From: Rhodosalinus halophilus
Lineage (GTDB): Bacteria > Pseudomonadota > Alphaproteobacteria > Rhodobacterales > Rhodobacteraceae
Length of the DNA: 64,000 nt
Assembly: GCF_003298775.1 (NCBI RefSeq)
Contig: NZ_QNTQ01000015.1
Span: 62,001-126,000 of the forward strand
Direction of reading: 5' to 3'
In this document: piece after piece, positions 1-8,669 of the stretch
Position numbering within the stretch: the first letter of the stretch is position 1
Layout: each line of letters starts with the position of its first letter
The notes under the pieces: generated by a model
What the model saw: the letters and a program-made list of their open reading frames with translations, nothing else
Told to the model about the DNA's origin: nothing
Database searches by the model: none
Position numbers and translations under genes: made by a program

Positions 1-61
1 TGAGTTCGAAGACCCGGCGGAAGCAGTCGAGCCACTTCCCCTCGATGCGTTCGCGCAGCAT
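1..61 (-). CDS. N-terminal fragment of an unidentified protein
   Basis: Only the first 20 codons lie in the window; the frame is open to the left edge. It starts with ATG and reads MLRERIEGKWLDCFRRVFEL. An AGGGAGA Shine-Dalgarno-like string lies about 8 bases upstream of the ATG, which supports a real start. The fragment is too short to assign a family and I do not recognise it. It is divergent from the secreted protein at 238-603. Confidence 0.4.
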   Translation of the reverse strand, partial: MLRERIEGKWLDCFRRVFEL

Positions 62-107
62 GTGCGCTCTCCCTGTCGTTCGCGTCCGGGTTCTGCGACC
101 CGTTTCT

Positions 108-136
108 TTGCGATTTACCACACGGTTTAGTAAAAT
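108..136 (+). promoter_or_regulatory. Candidate sigma-70-type promoter
   Basis: TTGCGA (108-113) and TAAAAT (131-136) are separated by 17 bases in the only A+T-rich patch of this gap. They would give a leader of about 95 bases before the start codon at 238. The call rests on matches to the consensus hexamers only. Confidence 0.35.
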
Positions 137-237
137 TTCAATCCTGCTTTCGGCGAGAAGCCTGCGGGGCCGATGCGGAAGGGCTGGCGCAGGGCTGTCG
201 CCTACGCTACCGTCATGCCACTAGGGGGATATACGAC

Positions 238-603
238 ATGTGGCGCTTTGCTTTCGCATTGGGTCTGATGACGCTTCCGGCCGTCGCGGCGGCGGAGAGC
301 GGAACGACCGTTGCCGGAACCTGGACGCTGGAGCACGGTCCGCCCGCGGCGGACTACCGGCTCGCCTCTCGCGGTGCGTCCGGGGATTATCTGATCTGCT
401 TCGACTCGGGCAACGTGCGCCGGGTCGCCGTGTCTGTCGGCGAGGAACGCAGCGTGCTCGCCCGCGGCTCCTGCACCGTCTTCGCGCCCACCGCCGAGGA
501 CGGGATCGTGCTGCGCTTCGCCGGCGCCGGCGGCGAGGGGGCCGCGCGCAGCGTCGCGGTCGGCACCTTCCGGATGATCCTGCCGCCCGCGACGGAAGGG
601 TAG
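238..603 (+). CDS. Small secreted protein of unknown function
   Basis: The 121-residue protein begins with a clear Sec signal peptide, MWRFAFALGLMTLPAVAAAE, with likely cleavage after AAA. The mature part, about 100 residues, is rich in beta-prone stretches and has two cysteines, in LICFDSG and GSCTVF, that could form one disulfide. I recognise no family. It stands alone and converges on the 542-residue Ig-like protein gene, whose stop is 28 bases away. It may belong to the same envelope locus, but only its position suggests this. Confidence 0.65.
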   Translation: MWRFAFALGLMTLPAVAAAESGTTVAGTWTLEHGPPAADYRLASRGASGDYLICFDSGNVRRVAVSVGEERSVLARGSCTVFAPTAEDGIVLRFAGAGGEGAARSVAVGTFRMILPPATEG

Positions 604-630
604 GGCGCGCGCCCCGCAGGGCGCAGGGCC

Positions 631-2259
631 TCAACGGCGGGTTTCGAGCGTCAGGCTCCCGTCCTCGGCCTTGCCGAGCTGCTGGACGACCTCGCCCACC
701 TCGACGCCGCCGTCCCGCACGATCGTGAGCAGCGTAAGTTCGCCCTCGGGCAATTCCTGGACCGAAAGCGTGCCGCCGAAGGTCCGCGCGGCCAGCGGCA
801 TCATCGTCCCGGCGATCTCGCTCGTCAGCGGGCCCGAGACGATCTCGCGGCCCCCCGCGTCGAGCACGCGGAACTCCACCTCGGGCCGCAACAGCACATT
901 GCCCACGTTCGTCGCCCGCAGCCCGAGCGCCATGTCGTCCTGCGACTCGGTCGTGGCGACGCGCACCGCCTCGAGCGCGATCTCGCGCCGGTCCTCGCCC
1001 GCGGCGCGCGAGACCTCGACGAGGCCGGTGGCCGATCCGGCCCGCTGCCCGTCCAGATACGCCGCCGACAGCGTCAGCTGGGCATAGTAGTTCTGCTGCC
1101 TGGGTGCGGAGTCTGGGAACCGCGCGAGCAGGCGCAGGTTGCGCGTCTGCCCGGGCCGCAGCACGAACTGCGCCGGCTGCACCTCGATCCAGCCCGCCGC
1201 GGAGAGGTCCGTGTCCCGCACCGTGGCGCTGGCGCGGCCGGCCATCTCGTCCGGGATGGCGACCTCGACCCTGACCTCGACCGGGTCGATCGCCGGGTTG
1301 GTCACCGCGATGCGCCCGCTGCGCGCCGCGCCGGGACGGTAGTCGTATTCGAAGACCGCGGGTTCGACGCCGAGGTCGATGTCGGTGACGAGCGCCTGCA
1401 CCTCCGGATGCCCCTCGAAGGCGACCTCGCGCCGCAGCGGCCTCGTGCGGCGACCGTCCACGTAGAGCTCGCCGCGAATGCGATAGTCGCCGGTGGGCAG
1501 CAGCCGGCCAAGATCGACCGGCATCGAGATCGCGCTTTCCGGCAGCAGCCGCGTCGCGGGGATCGCGGCGCGGCGGACCTGGCGCCACTCGCCGCTCTCG
1601 TCCTTCGCGTCCACCCAGACGTCGCCGCGCAGGCTCGAGAAGGTGCCCCCGTTGTTCTCGATCAGCGCGTCGACCAGCGTCGTCTCGGGGAAGCTGTCGG
1701 GGTCCGGCAGGCTGCCCGGCGTATCGGGCTCGGGCAGCCGGTAGCGCAGCTGCGCATCGGCGAGACGCACGTCCTGCCGCGCGGGCCGGCCCTCGGTCCC
1801 GAGGATGATCGGGATCAGCACGCGCAGGGTCAGGCGCAGCCCCTCCGCGCCCTCGGGCGGCGGCGCGCTCAGCAGCAGGCCGGCGGCGTGGGTGCCGCGC
1901 GCGGCGAGCGGCACGCGCATGCCGACTTCGAGCACGGTCGTCTCGCGCGGCTCCAGCAGCACCTCCGAAGGCGCGGTGATCCAGGAGGCGGCCGAGCGCG
2001 GCAGCTCGCTGCCGGGCTCGTAGGGAATGGCGATGAAGCCTCCGGTCTCGGCATGCCCCAGCTGCACGACCTCCACTTCGAGCGTGCGCCCCTCGAGCTG
2101 CGAGGTCGGCGTGACCTCGATCGGGATCAGCACGTCGGTCCCCGGCGGCACCTCGCCGTCCACCACGAGCGGGCGGACCTGAAACCCCTGCGCGCCGGCG
2201 CCGGGCGCGAAGGTGAAAACGGACAGGGCGGCCAGAAGGAAAAGCGCCAGGAGTCGCAC
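631..2259 (-). CDS. Large periplasmic protein with Ig-like (chaperone/DUF916-like) domains
   Basis: The 542-residue protein starts with a signal peptide ending near AGA-QGF (residue 23). The rest looks like about four beta-sandwich modules. The first (about 25-155) has the layout of pilus-chaperone or DUF916-type Ig domains: FQVRPLVV at the start, ASWITAPSEVLLEP in the middle, then VPLAARGTHAAGLL and RVLIPIIL. It has no transmembrane anchor and no lipobox. It is the third gene of a leftward cluster after two small beta-rich secreted proteins. I infer a binding or chaperone role for those proteins. That is not shown by the sequence, and a plain cell-surface Ig protein is the alternative. A canonical PapD-type chaperone would be about 230 residues with two domains, so this is not one. 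Confidence 0.7.
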   Translation of the reverse strand: MRLLALFLLAALSVFTFAPGAGAQGFQVRPLVVDGEVPPGTDVLIPIEVTPTSQLEGRTLEVEVVQLGHAETGGFIAIPYEPGSELPRSAASWITAPSEVLLEPRETTVLEVGMRVPLAARGTHAAGLLLSAPPPEGAEGLRLTLRVLIPIILGTEGRPARQDVRLADAQLRYRLPEPDTPGSLPDPDSFPETTLVDALIENNGGTFSSLRGDVWVDAKDESGEWRQVRRAAIPATRLLPESAISMPVDLGRLLPTGDYRIRGELYVDGRRTRPLRREVAFEGHPEVQALVTDIDLGVEPAVFEYDYRPGAARSGRIAVTNPAIDPVEVRVEVAIPDEMAGRASATVRDTDLSAAGWIEVQPAQFVLRPGQTRNLRLLARFPDSAPRQQNYYAQLTLSAAYLDGQRAGSATGLVEVSRAAGEDRREIALEAVRVATTESQDDMALGLRATNVGNVLLRPEVEFRVLDAGGREIVSGPLTSEIAGTMMPLAARTFGGTLSVQELPEGELTLLTIVRDGGVEVGEVVQQLGKAEDGSLTLETRR

Positions 2260-2340
2260 GGAAATTCCCTTTCGAATAGCGGCGGGATCGAGGCCCGGTA
2301 CTGGAAATAGCCGCCGCCGTCCGCCCCGTAAAGCGCGCCG

Positions 2341-2886
2341 TCACCAGGGCTGAATGGTGATCTCGGCGTCGAGGCTGTAGACGCCTGGCGCTGCGAGGCC
2401 GGCGGGGCTGTCGTTGAAGCGCGCGCTGATGTCCGCACCAAGCCCCCAGCGGGTCATTCCGCGCCTGCCATCGGTGCGCAGCACGCCCTCCGGCGTCTGG
2501 AAGATCGTGTCGCCGTTGCCGGGGTCATCCGGCGTCGGGTCGAGGTAGATCCGCCCGCCGATGCGATTGTCGCCGTTGGAGAAGGCCGGCTGCCGGTAGT
2601 CGGGCGGCGCGGGCGGATCGGGCTGCCAGGTCGGAAAGGTGATGTCGAGCGAATAGGGCACGTTCGCGAGAATGCGGAAGCGCGCGCTCTGCGGGGTGTT
2701 CGAGTGGATGTCGTCGCCCGTCGGATCGGTGACCGTGTAGCTGATCTGGGGCGTGACGACCCAGAGCACCACGAAGCCGCGGCCGCGGCCGGGCAGGATC
2801 ACGAAATCGCCGGACGGCTGGCTCGGCGCCTCCGTGGCCACGAGCGCCGCGACAAGGGCGGCCCCCAGCCCGCTGATCAGCTTCAT
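2341..2886 (-). CDS. Secreted beta-rich protein, paralogue of the 191-residue protein upstream
   Basis: The 181-residue protein has a signal peptide of about 22 residues (MKLISGLGAALVAALVATEA). It aligns by eye with the upstream gene product at three places: FRILANVPYSLDITFPTW against MTVTANVDFDIILDWETW, an IGGRIYLDPTP segment against IGGSIHFDETP, and a C-terminal GVYSLDAEITIQPW against GTYSLEVAITVSPS. The ending strand pattern resembles secreted spore-coat-U/DUF4402-type beta-sandwich proteins. Unlike its paralogue it lacks the cysteine pair. The start at 2886 was chosen because it gives the signal peptide; longer upstream extensions give none. Likely a minor subunit or structural partner; function unproven. 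Confidence 0.7.
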   Translation of the reverse strand: MKLISGLGAALVAALVATEAPSQPSGDFVILPGRGRGFVVLWVVTPQISYTVTDPTGDDIHSNTPQSARFRILANVPYSLDITFPTWQPDPPAPPDYRQPAFSNGDNRIGGRIYLDPTPDDPGNGDTIFQTPEGVLRTDGRRGMTRWGLGADISARFNDSPAGLAAPGVYSLDAEITIQPW

Positions 2887-2957
2887 GCGCTCCCCCGATA
2901 CGGCTTGCCGCGCCGCGCACCGGCGCCGCCGAAGTCTGACCACGTCACGGCAAAGAG

Positions 2958-2981
2958 CGAAAGGGCCTCGCGGCCCTTTCG
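2958..2981 (-). terminator. Strong hairpin between the two subunit genes
   Basis: Perfect 10-bp arms (CGAAAGGGCC and GGCCCTTTCG) enclose a TCGC loop. On the leftward transcript it follows the 191-residue gene and is trailed by CTCTTTG, not a long U run. It probably attenuates transcription or protects the upstream mRNA end, so the first gene would be expressed more than the two downstream. Confidence 0.6.
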
Positions 2982-3011
2982 CGTGGTCGTGTGTCTTGCG
3001 GGGGGCGTCGG

Positions 3012-3587
3012 TCAGGACGGGGAGACGGTAATCGCCACCTCGAGCGAGTAGGTGCCTTGAGCAGCGACATCGTTGTCGCAGGTGGTAAGATCGGGCGAGG
3101 CGCCAGTGCCGATGCCGTAGATCTTGTCGAATCCGGGAGTGAAGCTGCCGACAGACCACGGATTCGCGCCGGACGGAGGATAGCTCACACCAGTGCCATC
3201 CTGACCGGGCGTCTCGTCGAAGTGGATCGAGCCGCCGATCGAGCAGTCGGCGACGGCGTTATAGAAGTTGGCCTGAGGGTAGCCGGGCGTGGGGTCGCCG
3301 AGCCCAGCTTCGTTCCAGGTCTCCCAGTCGAGTATGATGTCGAAGTCCACGTTCGCCGTAACCGTCATCGTTGCTTTTTCGTCACCTGCCGTATTGTTGT
3401 TGACGTTGTTGTTGGCGCCGTTGCCGCTCCCTTCCGCGATGTCCAGATCGCCGATGGTGGAGTTGCTAGTATCGGTGATCGAGAGGTAGTCGCCGACGGT
3501 CGCGTTGAGGGTGACGGTGGCCGTGTCGGCCAGTGCGCTGGTGGCGAGGAGGGCCAGAGCGCCGGTGGTTGCAAAAAGTGCCTTCAT
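3012..3587 (-). CDS. Secreted beta-rich protein, probable major subunit
   Basis: The 191-residue protein has a classic signal peptide (MKALFATTGALALLATSALA, cleaved before DTATVTL). The mature part is acidic and Asn/Thr/Gly-rich, with a low-complexity NGANNNVNNN stretch near residue 60 and two cysteines (ADCSIGG and TTCDNDV) that could pair. It ends in GTYSLEVAITVSPS, a final beta strand also seen in its paralogue at 2341-2886. The ATG at 3587 has a GGAGA ribosome site 5 bases upstream; an ATG 10 codons earlier would spoil the signal peptide. First gene of the leftward cluster, followed by a strong hairpin, as expected for an abundant subunit. WxL-like and spore-coat-U-like folds are both possible. 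Confidence 0.7.
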   Translation of the reverse strand: MKALFATTGALALLATSALADTATVTLNATVGDYLSITDTSNSTIGDLDIAEGSGNGANNNVNNNTAGDEKATMTVTANVDFDIILDWETWNEAGLGDPTPGYPQANFYNAVADCSIGGSIHFDETPGQDGTGVSYPPSGANPWSVGSFTPGFDKIYGIGTGASPDLTTCDNDVAAQGTYSLEVAITVSPS

Positions 3588-4182
3588 GACTGTTCTCCGA
3601 GTTCGAGTCGCTTGCATGTCCCTGGCCCGGGCGGGGGACGCATCCGGTGACGTCCGAGCCGTGCCGATTTCGGATAATCGAGAAACAAATTGTCAGAACT
3701 TGGGTCACGACGCGCCCAAAGCGGTACCATTTCGCGGGCAGGATGCGCCGAAACTCGGCGTGAAGACGTGGTAAGTGCTTATGAAAGATGTTAAAACAAT
3801 TCAGGGTTGTTTAAGGTATTTCGCATGATCTTTTATTTGCGGTATCATTCCCTGTTCACGGGGAAGGCCTCGTCGCTTCGTCGGAGTCCCGCGAATTCCC
3901 CCGCACTGCATGCAGCACACTCGCCATTCTGCCGCCGCCTTTCCGCGCGATACAACCTTTAATTGATATGGCGGTCGCTGCACATTCGCATAGATGGAGG
4001 GTGGCAAAATGACGACAGTCCCCGCCAGCCTTCACCGGCCTTGATTCGGAATTGCTTCCGCGATGGTCGCTCGCGTGCTATCGAAGCCAAAAGCCCCGTC
4101 CCGCACGAGCAGGCGACCAGGCAAGGCGCGCGGCGGAGGAGACGGCCGGACAGCACCGGCGCAATAAGTTGAGGCAGATAAA
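3588..4182. other. 595-bp divergent intergenic region
   Basis: This is the longest gene-free stretch of the window. It separates the leftward subunit cluster from the rightward secretin gene. Its middle (about 3775-3860) is far more A+T-rich than the rest of the window, holds an inverted repeat (3791-3814), and is the obvious place for both promoters, although I could not fix convincing -35/-10 pairs. A mini-frame of 11 codons (4009-4044, MTTVPASLHRP) follows a GGAGGG string and might be a leader peptide. No RNA gene was recognised. Confidence 0.6.
3791..3814. promoter_or_regulatory. Inverted repeat, possible operator
   Basis: TTAAAACAA (3791-3799) and TTGTTTAA (3807-3814) are complementary apart from one bulged base, with a 7-bp centre. 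It lies in the A+T-rich core of the divergent gap between the subunit genes and the secretin gene, so one regulator could control both directions. No regulator gene is adjacent. Confidence 0.35.
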
Positions 4183-5880
4183 ATGCAACTGAGGCAGACG
4201 CTTGTCGCGCTCGTTGCGGGAGTCTTCTGCACGGCGGGCGCGATTTTCGCGCAACCGGCGTCGGCGCAGAACGACCCGCTCGTTGACAATGTATTCTTCC
4301 AGACGGATCTGCGCACCGCGCTCGACGATATCGCCGCCCAGACGGGCGAGAATATCGTCGCCGACCCCAGCGTTCAGGGCCTCGTGACGGCCACGATCGA
4401 GAACCGGCCGATCGCGGAGTCGCTCGACATCCTTCTCGCGGGCACGCCCTATCGGGTGGTGCGGCGGCCGACCTATTATCTCGTCTACAATCCCGACATC
4501 CGCACCGATCTCTTCGCCGAGGTGGCGCGGACCGAGATCATCGACCTGCGCAGCGTGCCGGCCGAGACCGCGCGCGAGCTTCTTGTCGAGCCGCTGCGCA
4601 AATACGTCCGCGCCGATGCGGCGAACGGCCGCCTGGTCGCCACCGCCCCGCCGGCGCTGCTGCAGGTCATCGCCGAGGACGTCGCGACCATCGACCGGCC
4701 GAACACCGAGCAGACCGTCTTCATGGCGCTCACCTATGTCTCGGCCCAGAGCGCGCGCGAGCTGCTGCCGTCGCGGCTGCAGCAACACGTGCGCGTGGAC
4801 GCCGAGCGCAACAGCCTCTCGGTCTCGGGGCCGGTCTCGTCCCGGCAGGAGGCGATCGAGCTCATACGCCGGCTGGACCGGCCGCTGCCGCCCAAGAACG
4901 TGGACACGCGCAACGTCTACAACACGATGCTGGTCAAGCTGGACCACATCACCGCCGAGGCGGTGATGAACCTGCTGCCGCAGAGCCTGTCGGAGTTCGT
5001 GCGCGCCGACGCCACATCGAACACGCTGTCGATCAACGCACCGCCCGCGGTGGCGCGTCAAATTCACGCCGACATCTCCGAATTCGATCAGCCGCGGCAG
5101 CACATCATGCTGGAAGCGCGCGTCGTGGTGCTGGACACCAGCGCCTTTCTCGACATCGGCACGGAGTTCCAGCCCCCCGGCCTGACCGCCGGCGCCAACC
5201 GCACGGACGGGACCAACGACATCTCGGAGATCGCGCTCGGCTACACCAGCGGCCGCGCCTTCACCAATGCGCTCAACCTGACGCTCAACCTGCTGTCGGA
5301 GAACAACCAGGCCTCGATCGTGGCCAGCCCGCAGGTTCTGGCGCAGGACGGGCTGGAGTCGGTGATCCGCGTCACCACCGCCGAGTTCTTCCAGATCCTC
5401 TCGGAGAACGACGCCTTCATCCGCTCCGATCTCGAGGAGATCGAAACAGGAACCATCCTGCGCATCACGCCGCAGGTCGGCCGCGACGACACGCTGACGC
5501 TCGACATGGAGCTGGAGGTGTCCGACGTGGTCGCGCGGGGCGAGCAGAACCTGCCCGTCGTGAACCGCCGCACCGTGCAGAACACGGTGCAGATCGAGAC
5601 CGGCGGCACGGCGGCCGTGGCCGGCCTGTCGGACATGCGCAACCAGCAGATCAAGCGGGGCGTGCCGGGCCTGCGCTTCCTGCCCTTCGTGGGCCGCACC
5701 GACATCGCCAGCAGCAAGTCGCAGCAGGTGGCGATCTTCGTGACCGCGACGCTCGTCGATCCCGAGGAACGCCGCTTCGAGACGGGCCGGCCCCGGCCGC
5801 CCTCGCTCGGCACCGTGGACGAGGAGATCTTCCGCGCGGAGCTCGCCGCGACCCTCGATGCGCTGGGCTATCACGAATGA
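4183..5880 (+). CDS. Secretin (outer-membrane channel) with three N1-like repeats
   Basis: 565 residues. A signal peptide (1-28, ending ASA) is followed by an STN-like N-terminal domain (about 35-90) and three consecutive N1/NolW-like repeats (about 117-172, 178-233, 247-303), each with the pattern ARELL...VRADA..N.L. The C-terminal secretin domain spans about 305-528 and ends with the typical GGTAAVAGL, VPGLRFLPFVG and IFVTATLVDP strings. The family forms multimeric gated pores for type II/III secretion, type IV pili and phage export. No secretion ATPase, inner-membrane platform or prepilin peptidase lies nearby. The divergent secreted proteins are the only plausible cargo in view. Start at 4183 gives the signal peptide; its ribosome site is weak (GAGG). 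Confidence 0.88.
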   Translation: MQLRQTLVALVAGVFCTAGAIFAQPASAQNDPLVDNVFFQTDLRTALDDIAAQTGENIVADPSVQGLVTATIENRPIAESLDILLAGTPYRVVRRPTYYLVYNPDIRTDLFAEVARTEIIDLRSVPAETARELLVEPLRKYVRADAANGRLVATAPPALLQVIAEDVATIDRPNTEQTVFMALTYVSAQSARELLPSRLQQHVRVDAERNSLSVSGPVSSRQEAIELIRRLDRPLPPKNVDTRNVYNTMLVKLDHITAEAVMNLLPQSLSEFVRADATSNTLSINAPPAVARQIHADISEFDQPRQHIMLEARVVVLDTSAFLDIGTEFQPPGLTAGANRTDGTNDISEIALGYTSGRAFTNALNLTLNLLSENNQASIVASPQVLAQDGLESVIRVTTAEFFQILSENDAFIRSDLEEIETGTILRITPQVGRDDTLTLDMELEVSDVVARGEQNLPVVNRRTVQNTVQIETGGTAAVAGLSDMRNQQIKRGVPGLRFLPFVGRTDIASSKSQQVAIFVTATLVDPEERRFETGRPRPPSLGTVDEEIFRAELAATLDALGYHE

Positions 5881-5891
5881 GGGCGGGCGCG

Positions 5892-6224
5892 ATGAGAAAG
5901 ACGGCGCTCACCCTGGCCCTCGCCGTTCTGGCGGGCTGCGGCGACATGAACGTCACGCGGAACTTCAGCGCCGTGGTCCCCATGACGGGGCGCGAGACGG
6001 TGCGTATCTCGGCGCAGGAACTTGTCGCCGCGATGGCGCGCACCGGCTTCACCCGGCAGGAGATCCTCGACCACGGGCCGGCCATACGCAACGCGCTGGC
6101 CGTCCAGGGCGGCGCCGAGTTCCGCCGCGACGGCAATGTGGCGGCGATCTTCTCGGTCATGGACGGCAGCCTCTACGTCGTCAGCCAGCGCGGCGGAACA
6201 TACGTGCAGGAACTCTCGGTCTGA
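5892..6224 (+). CDS. Small outer-membrane lipoprotein, candidate secretin pilotin
   Basis: The 110-residue protein begins MRKTALTLALAVLAGCGD, a lipoprotein signal with lipobox LAGC; the residue after the lipidated Cys is Gly, not the Asp that retains lipoproteins in the inner membrane. An alternative ATG at 5877 overlaps the secretin stop as ATGA and adds five residues; 5892 was preferred for its GAGGG ribosome site and a more typical signal. Small lipoproteins that pilot secretins to the outer membrane are often encoded beside them, so this role is inferred from position, size and lipidation. I recognise no pilotin family motif. Confidence 0.65.
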   Translation: MRKTALTLALAVLAGCGDMNVTRNFSAVVPMTGRETVRISAQELVAAMARTGFTRQEILDHGPAIRNALAVQGGAEFRRDGNVAAIFSVMDGSLYVVSQRGGTYVQELSV

Positions 6225-6304
6225 CGCTGCAGGCCACGGCGGCCTCTCGTGGCTGGCCAGCGACCATCGTCCGTGCTTAGTCTGGTGCGAGCGATGGAGG
6301 CGGC

Positions 6305-8479
6305 ATGGCGGATGACGACGTGAGCGCGAATTATCTGGAGCGCGCCGGGCTGCAGGTGGCGGCGGAGCTTGCCGGGTTCGTCGAGGAAGAGGCGCTTCCC
6401 GGCACCGGGGTCACGGCTGCGGATTTCTGGGCCGGGCTCGCGGCGCTCGTGGCCGATTTCTCGCCCCGCAACCGCGAGCTACTGGCGATCCGCGAGGAGA
6501 TGCAGGCGAAGATCGACGCCTGGCACAAGGCGCGGCGCGGTCAGCCGCACGACCACGAGGCCTACAAGGCCTTTCTGTACGAGATCGGATACATCGTACC
6601 CGAGGGCGCGGCCTTCGAGATCGAGACCTCGAAGGTGGATCCCGAGATCGCCGAGGTGCCGGGCCCGCAGCTCGTGGTGCCGATCACCAACGCCCGCTAT
6701 GCGCTCAACGCCGCCAACGCCCGCTGGGGCAGCCTCTACGACGCGCTCTACGGCACCGACGCGATGGGCAGCCCGCCGCCGCCGGGCGGCTACGAGCGCG
6801 GCCGCGGCGCGCGTGTGGTGGCGCGCGCCCGGGTGTTCCTCGACGAGGCCTTCCCGGTTCAGGGGCTCAGCCACGCGGACGCGCGACGCTATCACGTCAA
6901 GGGCGGGCAGTTGCTGGTGGACGACCATCCGCTCGAGATGCCGGAAAAATTCGTCGGCTGGCGCGGTCATCCGAGGGCGCCCGAGGCGGTGCTGCTGCGC
7001 AATCACGGCCTGCACGTCGAACTCGTCTTCGACCGGACGCATCCCGTGGGCGCCCGCGATCAGGCCGGGCTCGCCGACGTGCGGCTCGAGGCGGCGGTCT
7101 CGGCGATCATGGATTGCGAGGATTCGGTGGCCTGCGTCGACGCCGAGGACAAGGTGATGGCCTACCGCAACTGGCTGGGCCTGATGACGGGCAACCTCGA
7201 GGCGCGCTTCGAGAAGGGCGGCGAGACGCTGACGCGCCGCATGGCGCCCGATGTCGACTATTCCGCGCCCGACGGCGGGACCGTCACGGTCAAGGGCCGC
7301 GCGCTGATGCTGGTGCGCAACGTGGGCCATCTGATGACCAACCCCGCGATCCGCGACGCCGAGGGGCAGGAGGTCTTCGAGGGGCTTATGGACGCGGCGG
7401 TGACGACGCTGATCGCGATGCACGACCTGAAGAAGTCCGAAGGCCCCCGGAACTCGGCCGAAGGATCGGTCTATGTCGTCAAGCCCAAGATGCACGGGCC
7501 TGACGAGGTGGCGTTCTCCGACGCGATCTTCACCCGCGTGGAGGAGATGCTGGGCCTGCCGCGCCACACCGTGAAGCTCGGCGTCATGGACGAGGAGCGG
7601 CGCACCTCGGTCAACCTCAAGGAATGCATCCGCGCCGCGCGGCATCGCGTCTGCTTCATCAATACCGGCTTTCTCGACCGCACGGGCGACGAGATCCACA
7701 CCTCGATGGAGGCAGGCCCCTTCAGCCGCAAGGATTTCATCAAGCGCAAGTCGTGGATCACGGCCTACGAGAACCTCAACGTCGACATCGGCCTCGAATG
7801 CGGGCTCTCTGGCCGGGCGCAGATCGGCAAGGGCATGTGGGCGATGCCCGACCGCATGGCCGCGATGCTGGAGGCCAAGATCGAGCACCCTAAGGCCGGC
7901 GCCACCTGCGCCTGGGTGCCCTCGCCCACGGCCGCCACGCTGCACGCGCTGCACTACCACAAGGTGGATGTCTTCGCGGTGCAGGCGGCGCTGAAGACGG
8001 GCGGGCGCCGCGCGCATCTCGACGGGCTGCTCGACATCCCGCTCGCCGCCTTCCGCAAGTGGACGCCCGAGCAGATCGCGCGCGAGGTCGAGAACAACGC
8101 GCAGGGCATCCTCGGCTACGTCGTGCGCTGGGTCGATCAGGGCGTCGGCTGCTCCAAGGTACCCGACATCCACGACATCGGCCTGATGGAGGACCGCGCG
8201 ACCTGCCGCATCTCGGCGCAGCATATCGCCAACTGGCTGCATCACGGCGTGATCGGAGAGCAGGAACTGCATGCGATCCTGCGCCAGATGGCCGAGGTCG
8301 TGGACCGGCAGAACGCCGGCGACCCCGCCTATACGCCGATGGCGCCCGGTTTCGACGGCCCGGCCTTCCGCGCCGCCTGCGAGCTGATCTTCGAGGGGCG
8401 CGCGCTGCCCTCGGGCTACACCGAGCCCGTGCTTCACGCGCGTCGGCTGGAGCGCAAGGCGGAGCTGGCGGGCGGCTAG
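6305..8479 (+). CDS. glcB: Malate synthase G
   Basis: The 724-residue protein matches the monomeric G isoform in length (E. coli 723). The enzyme condenses glyoxylate with acetyl-CoA to malate in the cytoplasm. Signature stretches are visible: [20 protein letters not shown] with its acidic residues, [15 protein letters not shown] with the catalytic-region Arg, [12 protein letters not shown], and the C-terminal segment around [19 protein letters not shown]. No isocitrate lyase gene is in the window, so whether it serves the glyoxylate shunt or glycolate use cannot be told here, though the nearby beta-oxidation genes fit acetyl-CoA assimilation. It is apparently a single-gene unit; the gap of 80 bases after the lipoprotein gene shows no clear promoter. 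Confidence 0.97.
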   Translation: MADDDVSANYLERAGLQVAAELAGFVEEEALPGTGVTAADFWAGLAALVADFSPRNRELLAIREEMQAKIDAWHKARRGQPHDHEAYKAFLYEIGYIVPEGAAFEIETSKVDPEIAEVPGPQLVVPITNARYALNAANARWGSLYDALYGTDAMGSPPPPGGYERGRGARVVARARVFLDEAFPVQGLSHADARRYHVKGGQLLVDDHPLEMPEKFVGWRGHPRAPEAVLLRNHGLHVELVFDRTHPVGARDQAGLADVRLEAAVSAIMDCEDSVACVDAEDKVMAYRNWLGLMTGNLEARFEKGGETLTRRMAPDVDYSAPDGGTVTVKGRALMLVRNVGHLMTNPAIRDAEGQEVFEGLMDAAVTTLIAMHDLKKSEGPRNSAEGSVYVVKPKMHGPDEVAFSDAIFTRVEEMLGLPRHTVKLGVMDEERRTSVNLKECIRAARHRVCFINTGFLDRTGDEIHTSMEAGPFSRKDFIKRKSWITAYENLNVDIGLECGLSGRAQIGKGMWAMPDRMAAMLEAKIEHPKAGATCAWVPSPTAATLHALHYHKVDVFAVQAALKTGGRRAHLDGLLDIPLAAFRKWTPEQIAREVENNAQGILGYVVRWVDQGVGCSKVPDIHDIGLMEDRATCRISAQHIANWLHHGVIGEQELHAILRQMAEVVDRQNAGDPAYTPMAPGFDGPAFRAACELIFEGRALPSGYTEPVLHARRLERKAELAGG

Positions 8480-8669
8480 ATCGCGGCCCGGCGCGGCGCC
8501 CGGGGCAGTCCGCCGCGAAGGCGCATCGCCGAGCGCCGCGGCGGACGGCCGAGCCGCCCGCGCGTCCGGGCGCTTCGGGCGGCCTCGCGGGCTCGCCCGT
8601 TGACACCCGCCGCCGCGCTTTCCAAGACATAACGGACAGGCGAGATCCGCCGGGGCGTTCGGTTCGAAG

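Noticed and set aside
3963-4172. 69-codon open frame upstream of the secretin gene
   Set aside because: No ribosome site, no signal or domain, and composition unlike the neighbouring coding sequence; treated as intergenic.
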